In this document: piece after piece, positions 1-7,545 of the stretch
Layout of the letters: the number at the start of each line of letters is the position of its first letter
Position numbering within the stretch: position 1 is the first letter of the stretch
Source: Pseudoduganella danionis
Lineage (GTDB): Bacteria > Pseudomonadota > Gammaproteobacteria > Burkholderiales > Burkholderiaceae_D
Direction: 5' to 3'
Length of the DNA stretch: 64,000 nt
Assembly: GCF_009720775.1 (NCBI RefSeq)
Contig: NZ_WNKW01000003.1
Location: 374,028-438,027, forward strand
The notes under the pieces: generated by a model
Seen by the model: only the letters and a program-made list of their open reading frames with translations
What the model was told of the DNA's origin: nothing
Database searches by the model: none
Position numbers and translations under genes: made by a program

Positions 1-72
1 AAGTTCATAGTTCCCGTCTATTTTCCCGGCAGCCAGTGTAGACTAGGGGGCATATCACGACACGGGGCCAGC

Positions 73-459
73 ATGAAACGGGTGACAGGTATAGGCGGTG
101 TGTTTTTCAAGGCAAAAGATCCGGCCGCGCTGCGTGCCTGGTACAAGACCCATCTGGGGGTCGATGTGCAGGCCTGGGGCGGCGCCGTGTTCGACTGGAC
201 CGATGCCAGCGGCGAGCCCGTCGCAGGGGCGACCGCGTGGACGATTTCGGCCGACAATGCGCAGGAATATGCGCCGAGTACGAGCAGCTTCATGATCAAT
301 TATCGCGTAGCGGATCTGAATGCTCTGCTAGCCGCCTTGCGCGAGGAAGGCTGCAATGTGCTGGAAGTAGGCGAACCTTCGGAATTCGGCAAATTCGCCT
401 GGCTGCTCGACCCCGAGGGCAATAAAGTCGAATTGTGGGAGCCGATGCCGGGCCAGTAA
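73..459 (+). CDS. VOC family protein (glyoxalase/bleomycin resistance fold)
   Basis: A 128-residue single-module vicinal oxygen chelate protein. It opens with the usual betaalpha-type start (VTGIGGVFFKAKDPAALRAWY) and ends with the typical closing strand (WLLDPEGNKVELWEP), in which the Glu of KVELW is the expected metal ligand. Members of this size act as dimers and include lyases, dioxygenases and binding proteins, so the substrate cannot be named. The ATG at 73 is the only sensible start and there is no signal peptide, so the product should be cytosolic. The gene ends just four bases before the inverted-repeat element that begins at 463. I am confident of the family and not of the function. 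Confidence 0.85.
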   Translation: MKRVTGIGGVFFKAKDPAALRAWYKTHLGVDVQAWGGAVFDWTDASGEPVAGATAWTISADNAQEYAPSTSSFMINYRVADLNALLAALREEGCNVLEVGEPSEFGKFAWLLDPEGNKVELWEPMPGQ

Positions 460-462
460 AAA

Positions 463-493
463 TTCGGGGTCAGGTCTGTCATTTGGACATCCG
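463..493 (+). repeat. Left copy of 31-bp inverted repeat
   Basis: This is the left boundary of the 463-935 element. It differs from the right copy only at position 484 (T instead of C, read in the same sense). Confidence 0.85.
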
Positions 494-595
494 ACCTGTC
501 CGTTTGACTTTACTCAAAACGCCGTTTTTCCCACTTAAGCTGGAACTTCACCAGCGATTGCATGGCGTCTAGTCCGCGGTGCCGGATTATGTCGA

Positions 596-772
596 TTACG
601 GTGGGGATTGCTTGATAAATGCTAGCAGCGGGATGGCTAATGGGCCGAGCAAGGCAGAAAGGAAAGCTCGGGTCGGAGTGACTCTGATCTGGCGTTGTCG
701 CGCTATGACGTGGCAAGCGAAATTGGCGAGTGCCCAGATGATGGCGATGGCGTAAGTGCTCACGATGGACAT
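596..772 (-). CDS. Small two-helix membrane protein inside the inverted-repeat element
   Basis: A 58-codon reading frame on the minus strand (ATG at 772, TAA at 598-596). It encodes an N-terminal hydrophobic segment (STYAIAIIWALANFACHVIA), a basic connector (RQRQIRVTPTR) and a second hydrophobic segment (AFLSALLGPLAIPLLAFI). The GTG at 763, three codons inside, has an AAGGA eight bases upstream and may be the true start, giving 55 residues. The hydrophobic-basic-hydrophobic layout resembles many small bacterial inner-membrane proteins, but I do not recognise the family. A longer overlapping frame (510-800, minus) has no such organisation. Because the gene lies entirely inside the repeat-bounded element it may be its cargo. 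Coding status is inferred from composition only. Confidence 0.4.
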   Translation of the reverse strand: MSIVSTYAIAIIWALANFACHVIARQRQIRVTPTRAFLSALLGPLAIPLLAFIKQSPP

Positions 773-904
773 CCTTGTTCAGCGTATGAGGTTGCCGCAA
801 ATAGTCGCATGAAGCTGCACATGTGGCAATGGTTAGGGACTAAGCGGATGTCGGGCTAGCAAACCTACGCCCGAAGGCAATTGAGATTTATCAATGGTCA
901 GGCG

Positions 905-935
905 CGGATGTCCGAATGACAGACCTGACCCCGAA
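905..935 (-). repeat. Right copy of 31-bp inverted repeat
   Basis: This is the right boundary of the 463-935 element. It reads on the minus strand as the near-identical partner of 463-493 and lies eight bases from the udk stop codon. Confidence 0.85.
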
Positions 936-943
936 GTTGGAAG

Positions 944-1579
944 TTATTTGAGCTGGCTGATGACGCTGGCCACCTTGGTGGTGATCACGTCGACCGCGGG
1001 GCCGTTGGCGCCATGCGGGATGATCACGTCGGCATAGCGCTTGGTCGGTTCGATGAATTGCTTGTGCATGGGGCGCACGGTTTCCATGTACTGCTTGACC
1101 ACGCTATCGACGGTGCGGCCACGTTCCGTGATGTCGCGCTGCATGCGGCGGATGAAGCGCACGTCTGAGGCCGTGTCGACGAAGATCTTGAGCGACATCA
1201 GTTTGCGCAGGTCGGCGTCGTACAGCGCAAACAGGCCTTCGATGACGATCACGGGAGCCGGCTTGACGAGGATGGTGCGGTCCGAGCGGTTGTCGATGGT
1301 GAAATCGTACTCGGGCATGTTGATCGTCTCGCCATTGCGCAGCGCCTGCACGTGCTGCACCAGCAGCGGCCAGTCGAACGCTTGCGGATGGTCGTAGTTC
1401 TGCTGGCGCCGTACTTCGGGCGAGAGGTGGGTCTGGTCGCAGTAGTAGTCGTCCTGCATGACGACGGAGACCATTTCGGCGCCGAACGACGCCAATACTT
1501 GCTGCGAGACGGTAGATTTGCCACTGCCGCTACCGCCAGCGACGCCAATAATAAACGGTTGGTAAGAAATCTTGTTCAT
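944..1579 (-). CDS. udk: Uridine kinase
   Basis: Uridine/cytidine kinase of pyrimidine salvage, which phosphorylates uridine and cytidine using GTP or ATP in the cytosol. The 211-residue product carries the P-loop GVAGGSGSGKST at about residues 9-20, the DDYY motif that contacts the nucleoside and the typical FDWPLL segment. The length matches the family (about 210-215). I chose the ATG at 1579 (MNKISYQPF), because the ATG at 1612 would add 11 residues not seen in family members. Neither start has a strong ribosome binding site. The gene is transcribed towards the inverted-repeat element. Confidence 0.95.
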   Translation of the reverse strand: MNKISYQPFIIGVAGGSGSGKSTVSQQVLASFGAEMVSVVMQDDYYCDQTHLSPEVRRQQNYDHPQAFDWPLLVQHVQALRNGETINMPEYDFTIDNRSDRTILVKPAPVIVIEGLFALYDADLRKLMSLKIFVDTASDVRFIRRMQRDITERGRTVDSVVKQYMETVRPMHKQFIEPTKRYADVIIPHGANGPAVDVITTKVASVISQLK

Positions 1580-1687
1580 GCCGAATGATACCGGAAGGCC
1601 GCATAAACGCATAGTTGCCGCCGGGTCCGTTGCACTGTAGGCTACCCGACTATCGGCCAGACTTTGCCAGATGGCAGAATTTCGCTC

Positions 1688-1715
1688 TTGACCAGCGCTC
1701 TGGCTCTGCTATAAT
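1688..1715 (+). promoter_or_regulatory. Sigma-70 promoter of tRNA-Gly
   Basis: TTGACC at 1688-1693 and a consensus TATAAT at 1710-1715 are separated by 16 bp. This predicts a transcription start near 1722, about 32 bases before the tRNA. It is one of the best sigma-70 promoters visible in the window. Confidence 0.75.
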
Positions 1716-1753
1716 TCTTCCCGCTTCACGACATGTGCAGCACAACACTCCAA

Positions 1754-1829
1754 GCGGGAGTAGCTCAGTTGGTAGAGCGCAACCTTGCCAAGGTTGAGGT
1801 CGAGAGTTCGAGACTCTTCTCCCGCTCCA
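1754..1829 (+). tRNA. tRNA-Gly, anticodon GCC
   Basis: A full cloverleaf can be drawn. The acceptor stem pairs GCGGGAG with CTCCCGC, the D-arm is GCTC..GAGC, the anticodon stem-loop is CAACC-TTGCCAA-GGTTG with anticodon GCC, and the T-arm carries GTTCGAGAC. The discriminator base is T and the CCA end is encoded. It is followed directly by an intrinsic terminator, so this is a monocistronic tRNA. Confidence 0.95.
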
Positions 1830-1836
1830 GAATTCT

Positions 1837-1862
1837 AAAAGCAGCCCACGGGCTGCTTTTTT
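1837..1862 (+). terminator. Intrinsic terminator after tRNA-Gly
   Basis: The hairpin AGCAGCCC-AC-GGGCTGCT is followed by a run of six T, eight bases after the tRNA CCA end. Confidence 0.85.
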
Positions 1863-1956
1863 CATTTCCGCTCCCATCTCTCATCACTTGCCTGCACAAA
1901 GCTGCGCTCTGCCAGAGCGCATGACAGGCCGCTTTGCGATGCCGCATCGAAATATC

Positions 1957-1970
1957 ATGATCCATATCAT
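1957..1970 (+). promoter_or_regulatory. FNR/NnrR-type box upstream of nosZ
   Basis: The sequence ATGATCCATATCAT is a perfect palindrome whose core TGAT-N4-ATCA matches the Crp/Fnr family consensus TTGAT-N4-ATCAA in all but the outermost base on each side. It lies about 105 bases before the nosZ start. A good -10 at the expected spacing is not obvious, so the site is a candidate. FNR- or NnrR-type control is the norm for nos operons. Confidence 0.6.
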
Positions 1971-2074
1971 TCTTGTATTTATTTCCTGCGCCCAAAACGC
2001 GCTGTGTCGGCGAGCTGCGTGGTGCAGCTTCGGCATCAACCGCATACATAGATGCATTCAAGGGAGAACTTCTG

Positions 2075-3991
2075 ATGGACAGCAAGAATAAGGAATTGGC
2101 TGACGAATCCACATCCGCACGTCGCGGCTTTCTGAGCAAGAGCGCCGCACTGGGCGTGGCCGGTGTGGCTGCAGGCCTGACGGCTTGCAAGGATGACGCA
2201 GGCGCAGCCAAGGGCGCCGCAGCCGGTGCCGCCAAGGCAGCCGGCGGTCACGAGGTGGCACCGGGCCAGCTCGATGAATACTATGCTTTCATCAGCTCGG
2301 GCCATAGCGGCGAAATGCGCGCGCTGGGTCTGCCTTCGGGCCGTACGCTCAAGCGTATCCCCGTATTTAACATGGATTGCATGGTCGGCTGGGGCGTGAC
2401 CAACGAATCCAAAGCCATCATGGGCACCAAGGCCGATGGCTCGCTCAAGTACACCACGGGCGACACCCACCACGTCCACGGCAGCTACAAGGACGGCACC
2501 TATGACGGCCGCTGGCTGTTCGTCAACGACAAGATCCACTCGCGTCTGGCCCGTGTACGCATGGATACCATGGAATGCGACAAGATCGTCGAACTGCCAA
2601 ACGTGATGGGCTTCCACGGCATGTTCCCGGATAAGTGCGATCCGGTCGACAGCAAAATCAACTACACCACCCGCGTGTTCTGCGGTGGCGAATTCCACAT
2701 CCCGCTGCCTAACGATGGCCGCGATCTGGAAGACCCAAGCAAGTGGGGCGCGCTGTTTAGCTGCGTCAACGCCGAGACCATGGAACTGATGTGGCAAGTG
2801 CGCGTCGATGGCAATATGGACCTGGTGGCCACTTCCTACGACGGCAAGCTGGCCGCTTCCAACCAGTACAACACGGAAAACGCAGCCGACCTGAGCGGCA
2901 TGATGTCGTCCGAGCGCGATGCCTGCGTGTTCTTCAACGTGGAACGTATCGAGAAGCTGGTCAAGGATGGCAAGTTCAGCACCATCGCTGGCTCCAAAGT
3001 GCCAGTGGTCGATGGCCGCGCGGCTGCCAACGGTGATCCGAAAACGGCAATCACCTGCTACGTGCCAGTCGGTAAAAACCCGCACGGCGTCAACGCCAGC
3101 CCGGACGGCAAGTACTTCGTCTGCTCGGGCAAGCTGTCGCCAACCGCGACCGTGATCGATCTGGCCCTGGTGGCCAAGTGGTTCGCCGGCGAAGTAAAAA
3201 CGCCGCGCGACACCGTCGTGGCGGAACCGGAAATCGGTCTGGGCCCATTGCACACCGCCTTCGACGGCAAGGGCAATGCCTACACCTCGCTGTTCCTCGA
3301 CAGCCAGTGCGTGAAATGGAATGTGGATGCCGCGATCGCCCAGTTCAAAGGCGACAAGAATGCCAAAGTCATTCTGGAAAAACTCGACGTGCACTACCAG
3401 CCTGGCCACAACTATTCGTCCATGGGCGAAACCAAGCAGGCTGACGGCAAGTACCTGAACTCGGGTAACAAGTTCTCCAAAGACCGCTTCCTGCCTATCG
3501 GCCCGCTGCATCCGGAAACCGAACAGCTGATCGACATCAGTGGCGCCAACATGAAGCTGATCGCCGATCACACGGCTTACTCGGAACCGCATGACGGCAT
3601 CATCGTACGCCGCGACGTGGTCAAGACGCGCCAGATCTACAACATGGACGACTTCCCGAATGCCGTGAAACCGGAAACCGCCGGTATCGAGCGCAAAGGT
3701 AACAAGGTCCACGTGCGTCTGATGTCGGTCGCACCGGCGTACAGCATGCCTGTCATCAAGGTCAAAAAAGGCGATGAAGTCACCATCACCCTGACCAACC
3801 ACGACAAGGTGGAAGATCTGGCACACGGCTGTGCACTGCCGACCTACAACATCAACTTCATCGTCAACCCGCAGGAGACCAAATCGGTCACCTTCAAGGC
3901 TGATCATGCAGGGGCGTTCTGGCTGTATTGCACCCACTTCTGTCACGCGCTGCACCTCGAAATGCGTAGCCGTTTCCTGGTAGAAGCCTAA
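2075..3991 (+). CDS. nosZ: Nitrous oxide reductase, clade I (Tat type)
   Basis: Terminal denitrification enzyme that reduces N2O to N2 in the periplasm, using the CuZ and CuA copper centres. The 638-residue length is normal. A twin-arginine signal is visible (ARRGFLSK, Arg16-Arg17), which marks the clade I type. The CuZ-binding DTHHVHG motif lies near residue 130, and the C-terminal cupredoxin domain carries the CuA motif CTHFCHALHLEM. The ATG at 2075 is preceded by AGGGAGA; a 34-codon upstream extension is possible but lacks support. The signal ends in a lipobox-like GLTAC (Cys38), so the enzyme may be lipid-anchored. nosZ is the first gene of the operon, ahead of nosR. Confidence 0.98.
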   Translation: MDSKNKELADESTSARRGFLSKSAALGVAGVAAGLTACKDDAGAAKGAAAGAAKAAGGHEVAPGQLDEYYAFISSGHSGEMRALGLPSGRTLKRIPVFNMDCMVGWGVTNESKAIMGTKADGSLKYTTGDTHHVHGSYKDGTYDGRWLFVNDKIHSRLARVRMDTMECDKIVELPNVMGFHGMFPDKCDPVDSKINYTTRVFCGGEFHIPLPNDGRDLEDPSKWGALFSCVNAETMELMWQVRVDGNMDLVATSYDGKLAASNQYNTENAADLSGMMSSERDACVFFNVERIEKLVKDGKFSTIAGSKVPVVDGRAAANGDPKTAITCYVPVGKNPHGVNASPDGKYFVCSGKLSPTATVIDLALVAKWFAGEVKTPRDTVVAEPEIGLGPLHTAFDGKGNAYTSLFLDSQCVKWNVDAAIAQFKGDKNAKVILEKLDVHYQPGHNYSSMGETKQADGKYLNSGNKFSKDRFLPIGPLHPETEQLIDISGANMKLIADHTAYSEPHDGIIVRRDVVKTRQIYNMDDFPNAVKPETAGIERKGNKVHVRLMSVAPAYSMPVIKVKKGDEVTITLTNHDKVEDLAHGCALPTYNINFIVNPQETKSVTFKADHAGAFWLYCTHFCHALHLEMRSRFLVEA

Positions 3992-3998
3992 GCTAGCA

Positions 3999-4028
3999 GG
4001 GCATGCCGGCCGCAAGACCGGCATGCCC
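3999..4028 (+). other. Intercistronic hairpin between nosZ and nosR
   Basis: An 11-bp perfect inverted repeat (GGGCATGCCGG and CCGGCATGCCC) with an 8-base loop fills most of the 45-base gap. No T-tract follows, so it is more likely an mRNA stabiliser or processing site than a strong terminator. It could let nosZ accumulate in excess over the assembly genes. Confidence 0.65.
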
Positions 4029-4036
4029 GTTACGAC

Positions 4037-6253
4037 ATGAATTCATACTTCCAAGTTTTTTCCAAGTGGTTCAGCGGGCTGTGCGCCCTGATGCTGGCCA
4101 TCTGCCTGCTGCCTGTGGCACAGGCCACCGTTTATGACGCCGAGCTGCCCGCAGGGCTGATGCACGGCCCCGATCTGTGCGCGCATGCGGCCTGTAAGGA
4201 CGTGATGCCGCAGGCCACGCGCTTCTCCCAGCGTATGGGCTCGCCCCAGTATGTACAGGCGTTTGGCCATCCGGCCAACGCTGCGGCGAATAGCGCCGAA
4301 CAGCTGGTCGGCTATGTTTTCCTATCGACCGACGTGGTCGACATTCCCGCCTATTCCGGCAAACCCGTGATTACCCTGATCGGTATGGATACCAAGGGCA
4401 TCATCACGGGCGTGCGCGTGCTCAAGCACTCCGAGCCTATCCTGCTGGCAGGTATTCCGGAAAAAGCGCTGCTGGATTTCATTGGCCAGTACATAGGCCA
4501 GCGCGGTGACGCCAAGCTGGAAATCGGCCGTGGCGGCGACGGCAGCGTAGGGCTGGACGCCATCAGCGGCGCCACCGTGACGGCCATCGCCGAGAATCAG
4601 GTGATTTCGCGCAGCGCCTACGAAATCGGCCGTCAGGTCGGCATCTTCACCACGGCCGCACGGCCACCGGCCCGTTTCACGCCTATCGACGAGCGCCTGA
4701 GCTGGCGCAAGCTGCAGGACGAAGGCGCGATCCAGCGGCTGGTGATTCCTGCTGCCGAAGTGGGCGTCGATCCTGCTGGCGGCGATTACATCGATGTGTA
4801 TTTCGGCTATCTGAACACGCCTACCCTGGGCAAGAGCGTGCTGGGCGAACATGGCTACCAGCGCCTGATGCAGGACCTGCGCCCGGATGAACATGCGATC
4901 TTCCTGATCGCCCGGGGCCAGACTTCGTTCAAGGGTTCCGGCTTCGTACGCGGCGGCATCTACGACCGCCTGCAGGTAAGGCAGGATCCGCAGAGCTTTA
5001 CCTTCCGCGATACCGATTATCTGAATCTGTACCATGTGGAGCCTGGCGATGTGCCGGAGTTCAAGGAATCGGCCATCTTCATCATCCGTTCGGCCAGCTT
5101 CAATCCGGCCTGGCCATGGTCCATGAATATCCTGGCCAACAAGCGCGATGCGAATGGCGTCAAGAGCTTCGCCCGTTTCGAGCAGGCTTACTGGCTGCCC
5201 GAGCGCTATCTGGAAGGCGGCCACCCGGTGGTGGTGACGGCCAAACCGGCCTGGCAGCTGATCTGGCAGGGCCAGTGGTGGCAGATCGGCGTGTTCGTCA
5301 CGCTGCTGGCCGTGACGGCGTTGCTGTACTCGCAGCGCGACCGTCTGGTGCGGGCGTCTACCCGCCGCCACAAGCCATGGATCAGCCGCCCCCGTCTGGC
5401 CATCTGGATCATCAGCGTAGGCTTTGTCGGCTTCTATCTGAAAGCCCAGCCATCCATCACGCAGGTGATGACGTGGGTGCATTCGCTGCTGCACCAGTGG
5501 CGCTGGGAGTTGTTCCTGTCCGATCCCTTCATCTTCCTGTCGTGGTGGTTCATCATCATCACTGTGCTGATCTGGGGCCGCGGCTTCTTCTGCGGCTGGC
5601 TGTGCCCGTTCGGCTCGCTCCAGCATCTGATGCTGAAACTCGGCAGCGTGATCGGCCTGAAGCGCTTCCAGGGCTTGCTGCCCAAGCGCTGGCATGACCG
5701 CCTCAAGTGGGTCAAATATGGCGTGTTCTTTGCGCTGTTGGCAGTGTCGCTGGTGTCGATGGAAACGGCCGAACATCTGGCCGAGATCGAGCCGTTCAAG
5801 ACTACTTTCCTGGTCGGCGTGTGGAACCGTAGCTGGCCGTTCTGGATCTTTATCGGCGGCATATTGGTGCTGTCGCTGTTCAGCGAGCGGCCATACTGCA
5901 AGTACATCTGCCCGCTGGGCGCAGGGCTGGCGCTGCCGGGCCGCTTCCGCCTGTTCGGCCTGAAACGCAAGGCCGAATGCACGAGCTGCCACGCCTGCGC
6001 GGCCGGTTGCGGTTCGCATGCCATCGATAGTGCAGGGCGCATCGATCAGACCGAATGCATGCTGTGCCTCGATTGCATGGTGATGTATTACGACGACCAT
6101 GCCTGCCCACCGCTAGTGCAGGAGCGCAAGCGCCGCACCAATGCAGGTCAGGCGCTCACGCGCATCGGTGCCGATGGCTATTTTGTTTCGCTCGACAGCC
6201 TGCGCGATAGTCTGCGTTCGGCCAAGCCGCAGCAAGGCGGGGACGGTGCATGA
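4037..6253 (+). CDS. nosR: NosR, membrane flavo-iron-sulfur protein for N2O reduction
   Basis: NosR is required for nos expression and for electron supply to NosZ. The 738-residue protein has an N-terminal signal, a periplasmic FMN-binding domain with the covalent flavin motif SGATVT at about residues 177-182, and several membrane helices in the second half. Two cytoplasmic CxxxCP motifs (CGWLCP, CKYICP) are followed by polyferredoxin-type cysteine clusters (CTSCHACAAGC and CMLCLDC). The length and domain order are as expected. It begins nine bases after the intercistronic hairpin and has no obvious ribosome binding site. Its stop overlaps the nosD start by four bases (ATGA), showing translational coupling. 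Confidence 0.97.
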   Translation: MNSYFQVFSKWFSGLCALMLAICLLPVAQATVYDAELPAGLMHGPDLCAHAACKDVMPQATRFSQRMGSPQYVQAFGHPANAAANSAEQLVGYVFLSTDVVDIPAYSGKPVITLIGMDTKGIITGVRVLKHSEPILLAGIPEKALLDFIGQYIGQRGDAKLEIGRGGDGSVGLDAISGATVTAIAENQVISRSAYEIGRQVGIFTTAARPPARFTPIDERLSWRKLQDEGAIQRLVIPAAEVGVDPAGGDYIDVYFGYLNTPTLGKSVLGEHGYQRLMQDLRPDEHAIFLIARGQTSFKGSGFVRGGIYDRLQVRQDPQSFTFRDTDYLNLYHVEPGDVPEFKESAIFIIRSASFNPAWPWSMNILANKRDANGVKSFARFEQAYWLPERYLEGGHPVVVTAKPAWQLIWQGQWWQIGVFVTLLAVTALLYSQRDRLVRASTRRHKPWISRPRLAIWIISVGFVGFYLKAQPSITQVMTWVHSLLHQWRWELFLSDPFIFLSWWFIIITVLIWGRGFFCGWLCPFGSLQHLMLKLGSVIGLKRFQGLLPKRWHDRLKWVKYGVFFALLAVSLVSMETAEHLAEIEPFKTTFLVGVWNRSWPFWIFIGGILVLSLFSERPYCKYICPLGAGLALPGRFRLFGLKRKAECTSCHACAAGCGSHAIDSAGRIDQTECMLCLDCMVMYYDDHACPPLVQERKRRTNAGQALTRIGADGYFVSLDSLRDSLRSAKPQQGGDGA

Positions 6254-7545
6254 AACTCGCTTCGATGTTGCGCCGTAGGATGGCACTGGCACTGGCACTG
6301 GCGCTGGCTGGTGTGCAGTTGCTGGCAGCTTCGCTGGCCCAAGCTGCCGTGCTGCCCGTGCGGGCCGGCGAATCCATCGCCGCCGCCATAGGCCGTGCCC
6401 ATGCCGGCGATACGCTGCGCATCGAAGCTGGTACTTACCGTGAAAATCTGCTGATCGAAAAGCCGCTGACGCTGCAGGGCGTGGGCCATCCCGTGATCAG
6501 CGGGCAGGGCAAGGGCGACACCATCCGCGTGCATGCGGCCGACGTCAACCTCAAGGATCTGATCATCCGCGACAGCGGCAGCGATCTGACGGCGCAGAAC
6601 GCGGGCATCTATGTGCTGCCCGATTCGCACCGCTTCCAGCTGGCCGACTGCACGCTGGTGGCCAATCTTTTCGGCGTGTGGCTGGAGCGCTCGGATGATG
6701 CGCGCCTGTTGCGCAATATTGTGACGGGGCGGCGCGATCTACAATCGGCGCAGCGTGGTAACGGTTTCCAGATCTATGACACCACGGGTGTGCAGGTGAT
6801 CGGCAACCAGATCAGCTCCACCCGCGACGGCATCTATGTCGATGTGTCGCGCCAGGCGCTGTTCCGTGAGAACCGCATACATCACGTGCGCTACGGTACG
6901 CACTATATGAACACCAACCACAGCACGTGGGAAGACAATGAAGTCTATCTGAGCCGCGCCGGTCTGGCGCTGATGGAAGTGCGCAATCTGGTGGTGCGGC
7001 GCAATCTGGCCTGGGGCAATACGGACCACGGCATCATGCTGCGCACCATACAGGATTCGCTGATCGAAAATAATGTGGTGGTCGGTAATGACCGCGGCTT
7101 CTTCATCTACGACGCCGAGTACAACATAGTGCGCGACAATCTGGTGCTGAACAACCGCACCGGCGTGCACCTGTCAGCCGGCTCCTCCAACAACCAGATC
7201 GACGGTAACGACTTTATCGGCAATCAGGAGCAGGTGCGCTTCGTGGCGGCCAAGGATGTGGAATGGGGCCGCAGCAAGGCCAATTACTGGAGCAATTACA
7301 GCGGCTGGGACCAGGATGGCGACGGCAAGGGCGATGTGCCTTACGAAGCCAATGATCTGGTGGACCGCCTGAACTGGCAATACCCGATGCTCAAGCTGCT
7401 GGCGGCCAGCCCATCGCTGCGCACGCTGCGCTTTGTGGCGCGCCAGTTCCCCCTGCTGCGCGCACCGAGCGTGATCGACCGCCACCCGCGCATGCAGCCT
7501 TATAACCAGAACTGGAAGAAATGGAATGAAATCACTCCACGCTGA
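6250..7545 (+). CDS. nosD: NosD, periplasmic copper-site maturation protein
   Basis: A right-handed beta-helix protein needed to load the CuZ centre of NosZ, working with the NosFY transporter. The 431 residues begin with a Sec signal (ALALALALAGVQLLAASLAQA), and the body is a series of repeated strand units of the NosD/CASH type (for example DGIYVDVSRQALFRENRIHH and GVHLSAGSSNNQIDGNDFIG). The start overlaps the end of nosR by ATGA, and the end overlaps nosF by 20 bases. Confidence 0.95.
   Translation: MKLASMLRRRMALALALALAGVQLLAASLAQAAVLPVRAGESIAAAIGRAHAGDTLRIEAGTYRENLLIEKPLTLQGVGHPVISGQGKGDTIRVHAADVNLKDLIIRDSGSDLTAQNAGIYVLPDSHRFQLADCTLVANLFGVWLERSDDARLLRNIVTGRRDLQSAQRGNGFQIYDTTGVQVIGNQISSTRDGIYVDVSRQALFRENRIHHVRYGTHYMNTNHSTWEDNEVYLSRAGLALMEVRNLVVRRNLAWGNTDHGIMLRTIQDSLIENNVVVGNDRGFFIYDAEYNIVRDNLVLNNRTGVHLSAGSSNNQIDGNDFIGNQEQVRFVAAKDVEWGRSKANYWSNYSGWDQDGDGKGDVPYEANDLVDRLNWQYPMLKLLAASPSLRTLRFVARQFPLLRAPSVIDRHPRMQPYNQNWKKWNEITPR

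Larger units (their letters stand above)
463..935. mobile_element. Inverted-repeat-bounded non-autonomous element
   Basis: A 473-bp stretch is bounded by a 31-bp inverted repeat that matches at 30 of 31 positions (463-493 and the reverse complement of 905-935; core GGGGTCAGGTCTGTCATT). It fits tightly between the VOC stop codon at 459 and the end of udk at 944. No transposase is encoded inside. Repeats of this general form (GGGGTCAGGTC at the outer edge) commonly flank IS200-like/REP-associated tyrosine transposases in proteobacteria, from memory; I therefore infer a non-autonomous element moved in trans. I saw no clear target duplication. The inside holds a small ORF on the minus strand (596-772). 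The alternative is a long hairpin-forming spacer acting as a bidirectional terminator for the two convergent genes. Confidence 0.6.

Noticed and set aside
510..800. A 96-residue minus-strand frame in the inverted-repeat element
   Set aside because: It has no organised composition and no ribosome binding site, while the overlapping 58-codon frame encodes two clean membrane helices. Its last 17 codons (from an internal ATG) look protein-like, but there is not enough to call a gene.
2036..4024. A 662-codon frame antisense to nosZ
   Set aside because: It is a mirror of strongly biased GC-rich codons in nosZ, with no recognisable domain. The same applies to the 990-codon frame antisense to the receptor at 54085 and the 799-codon frame antisense to the dehydratase.
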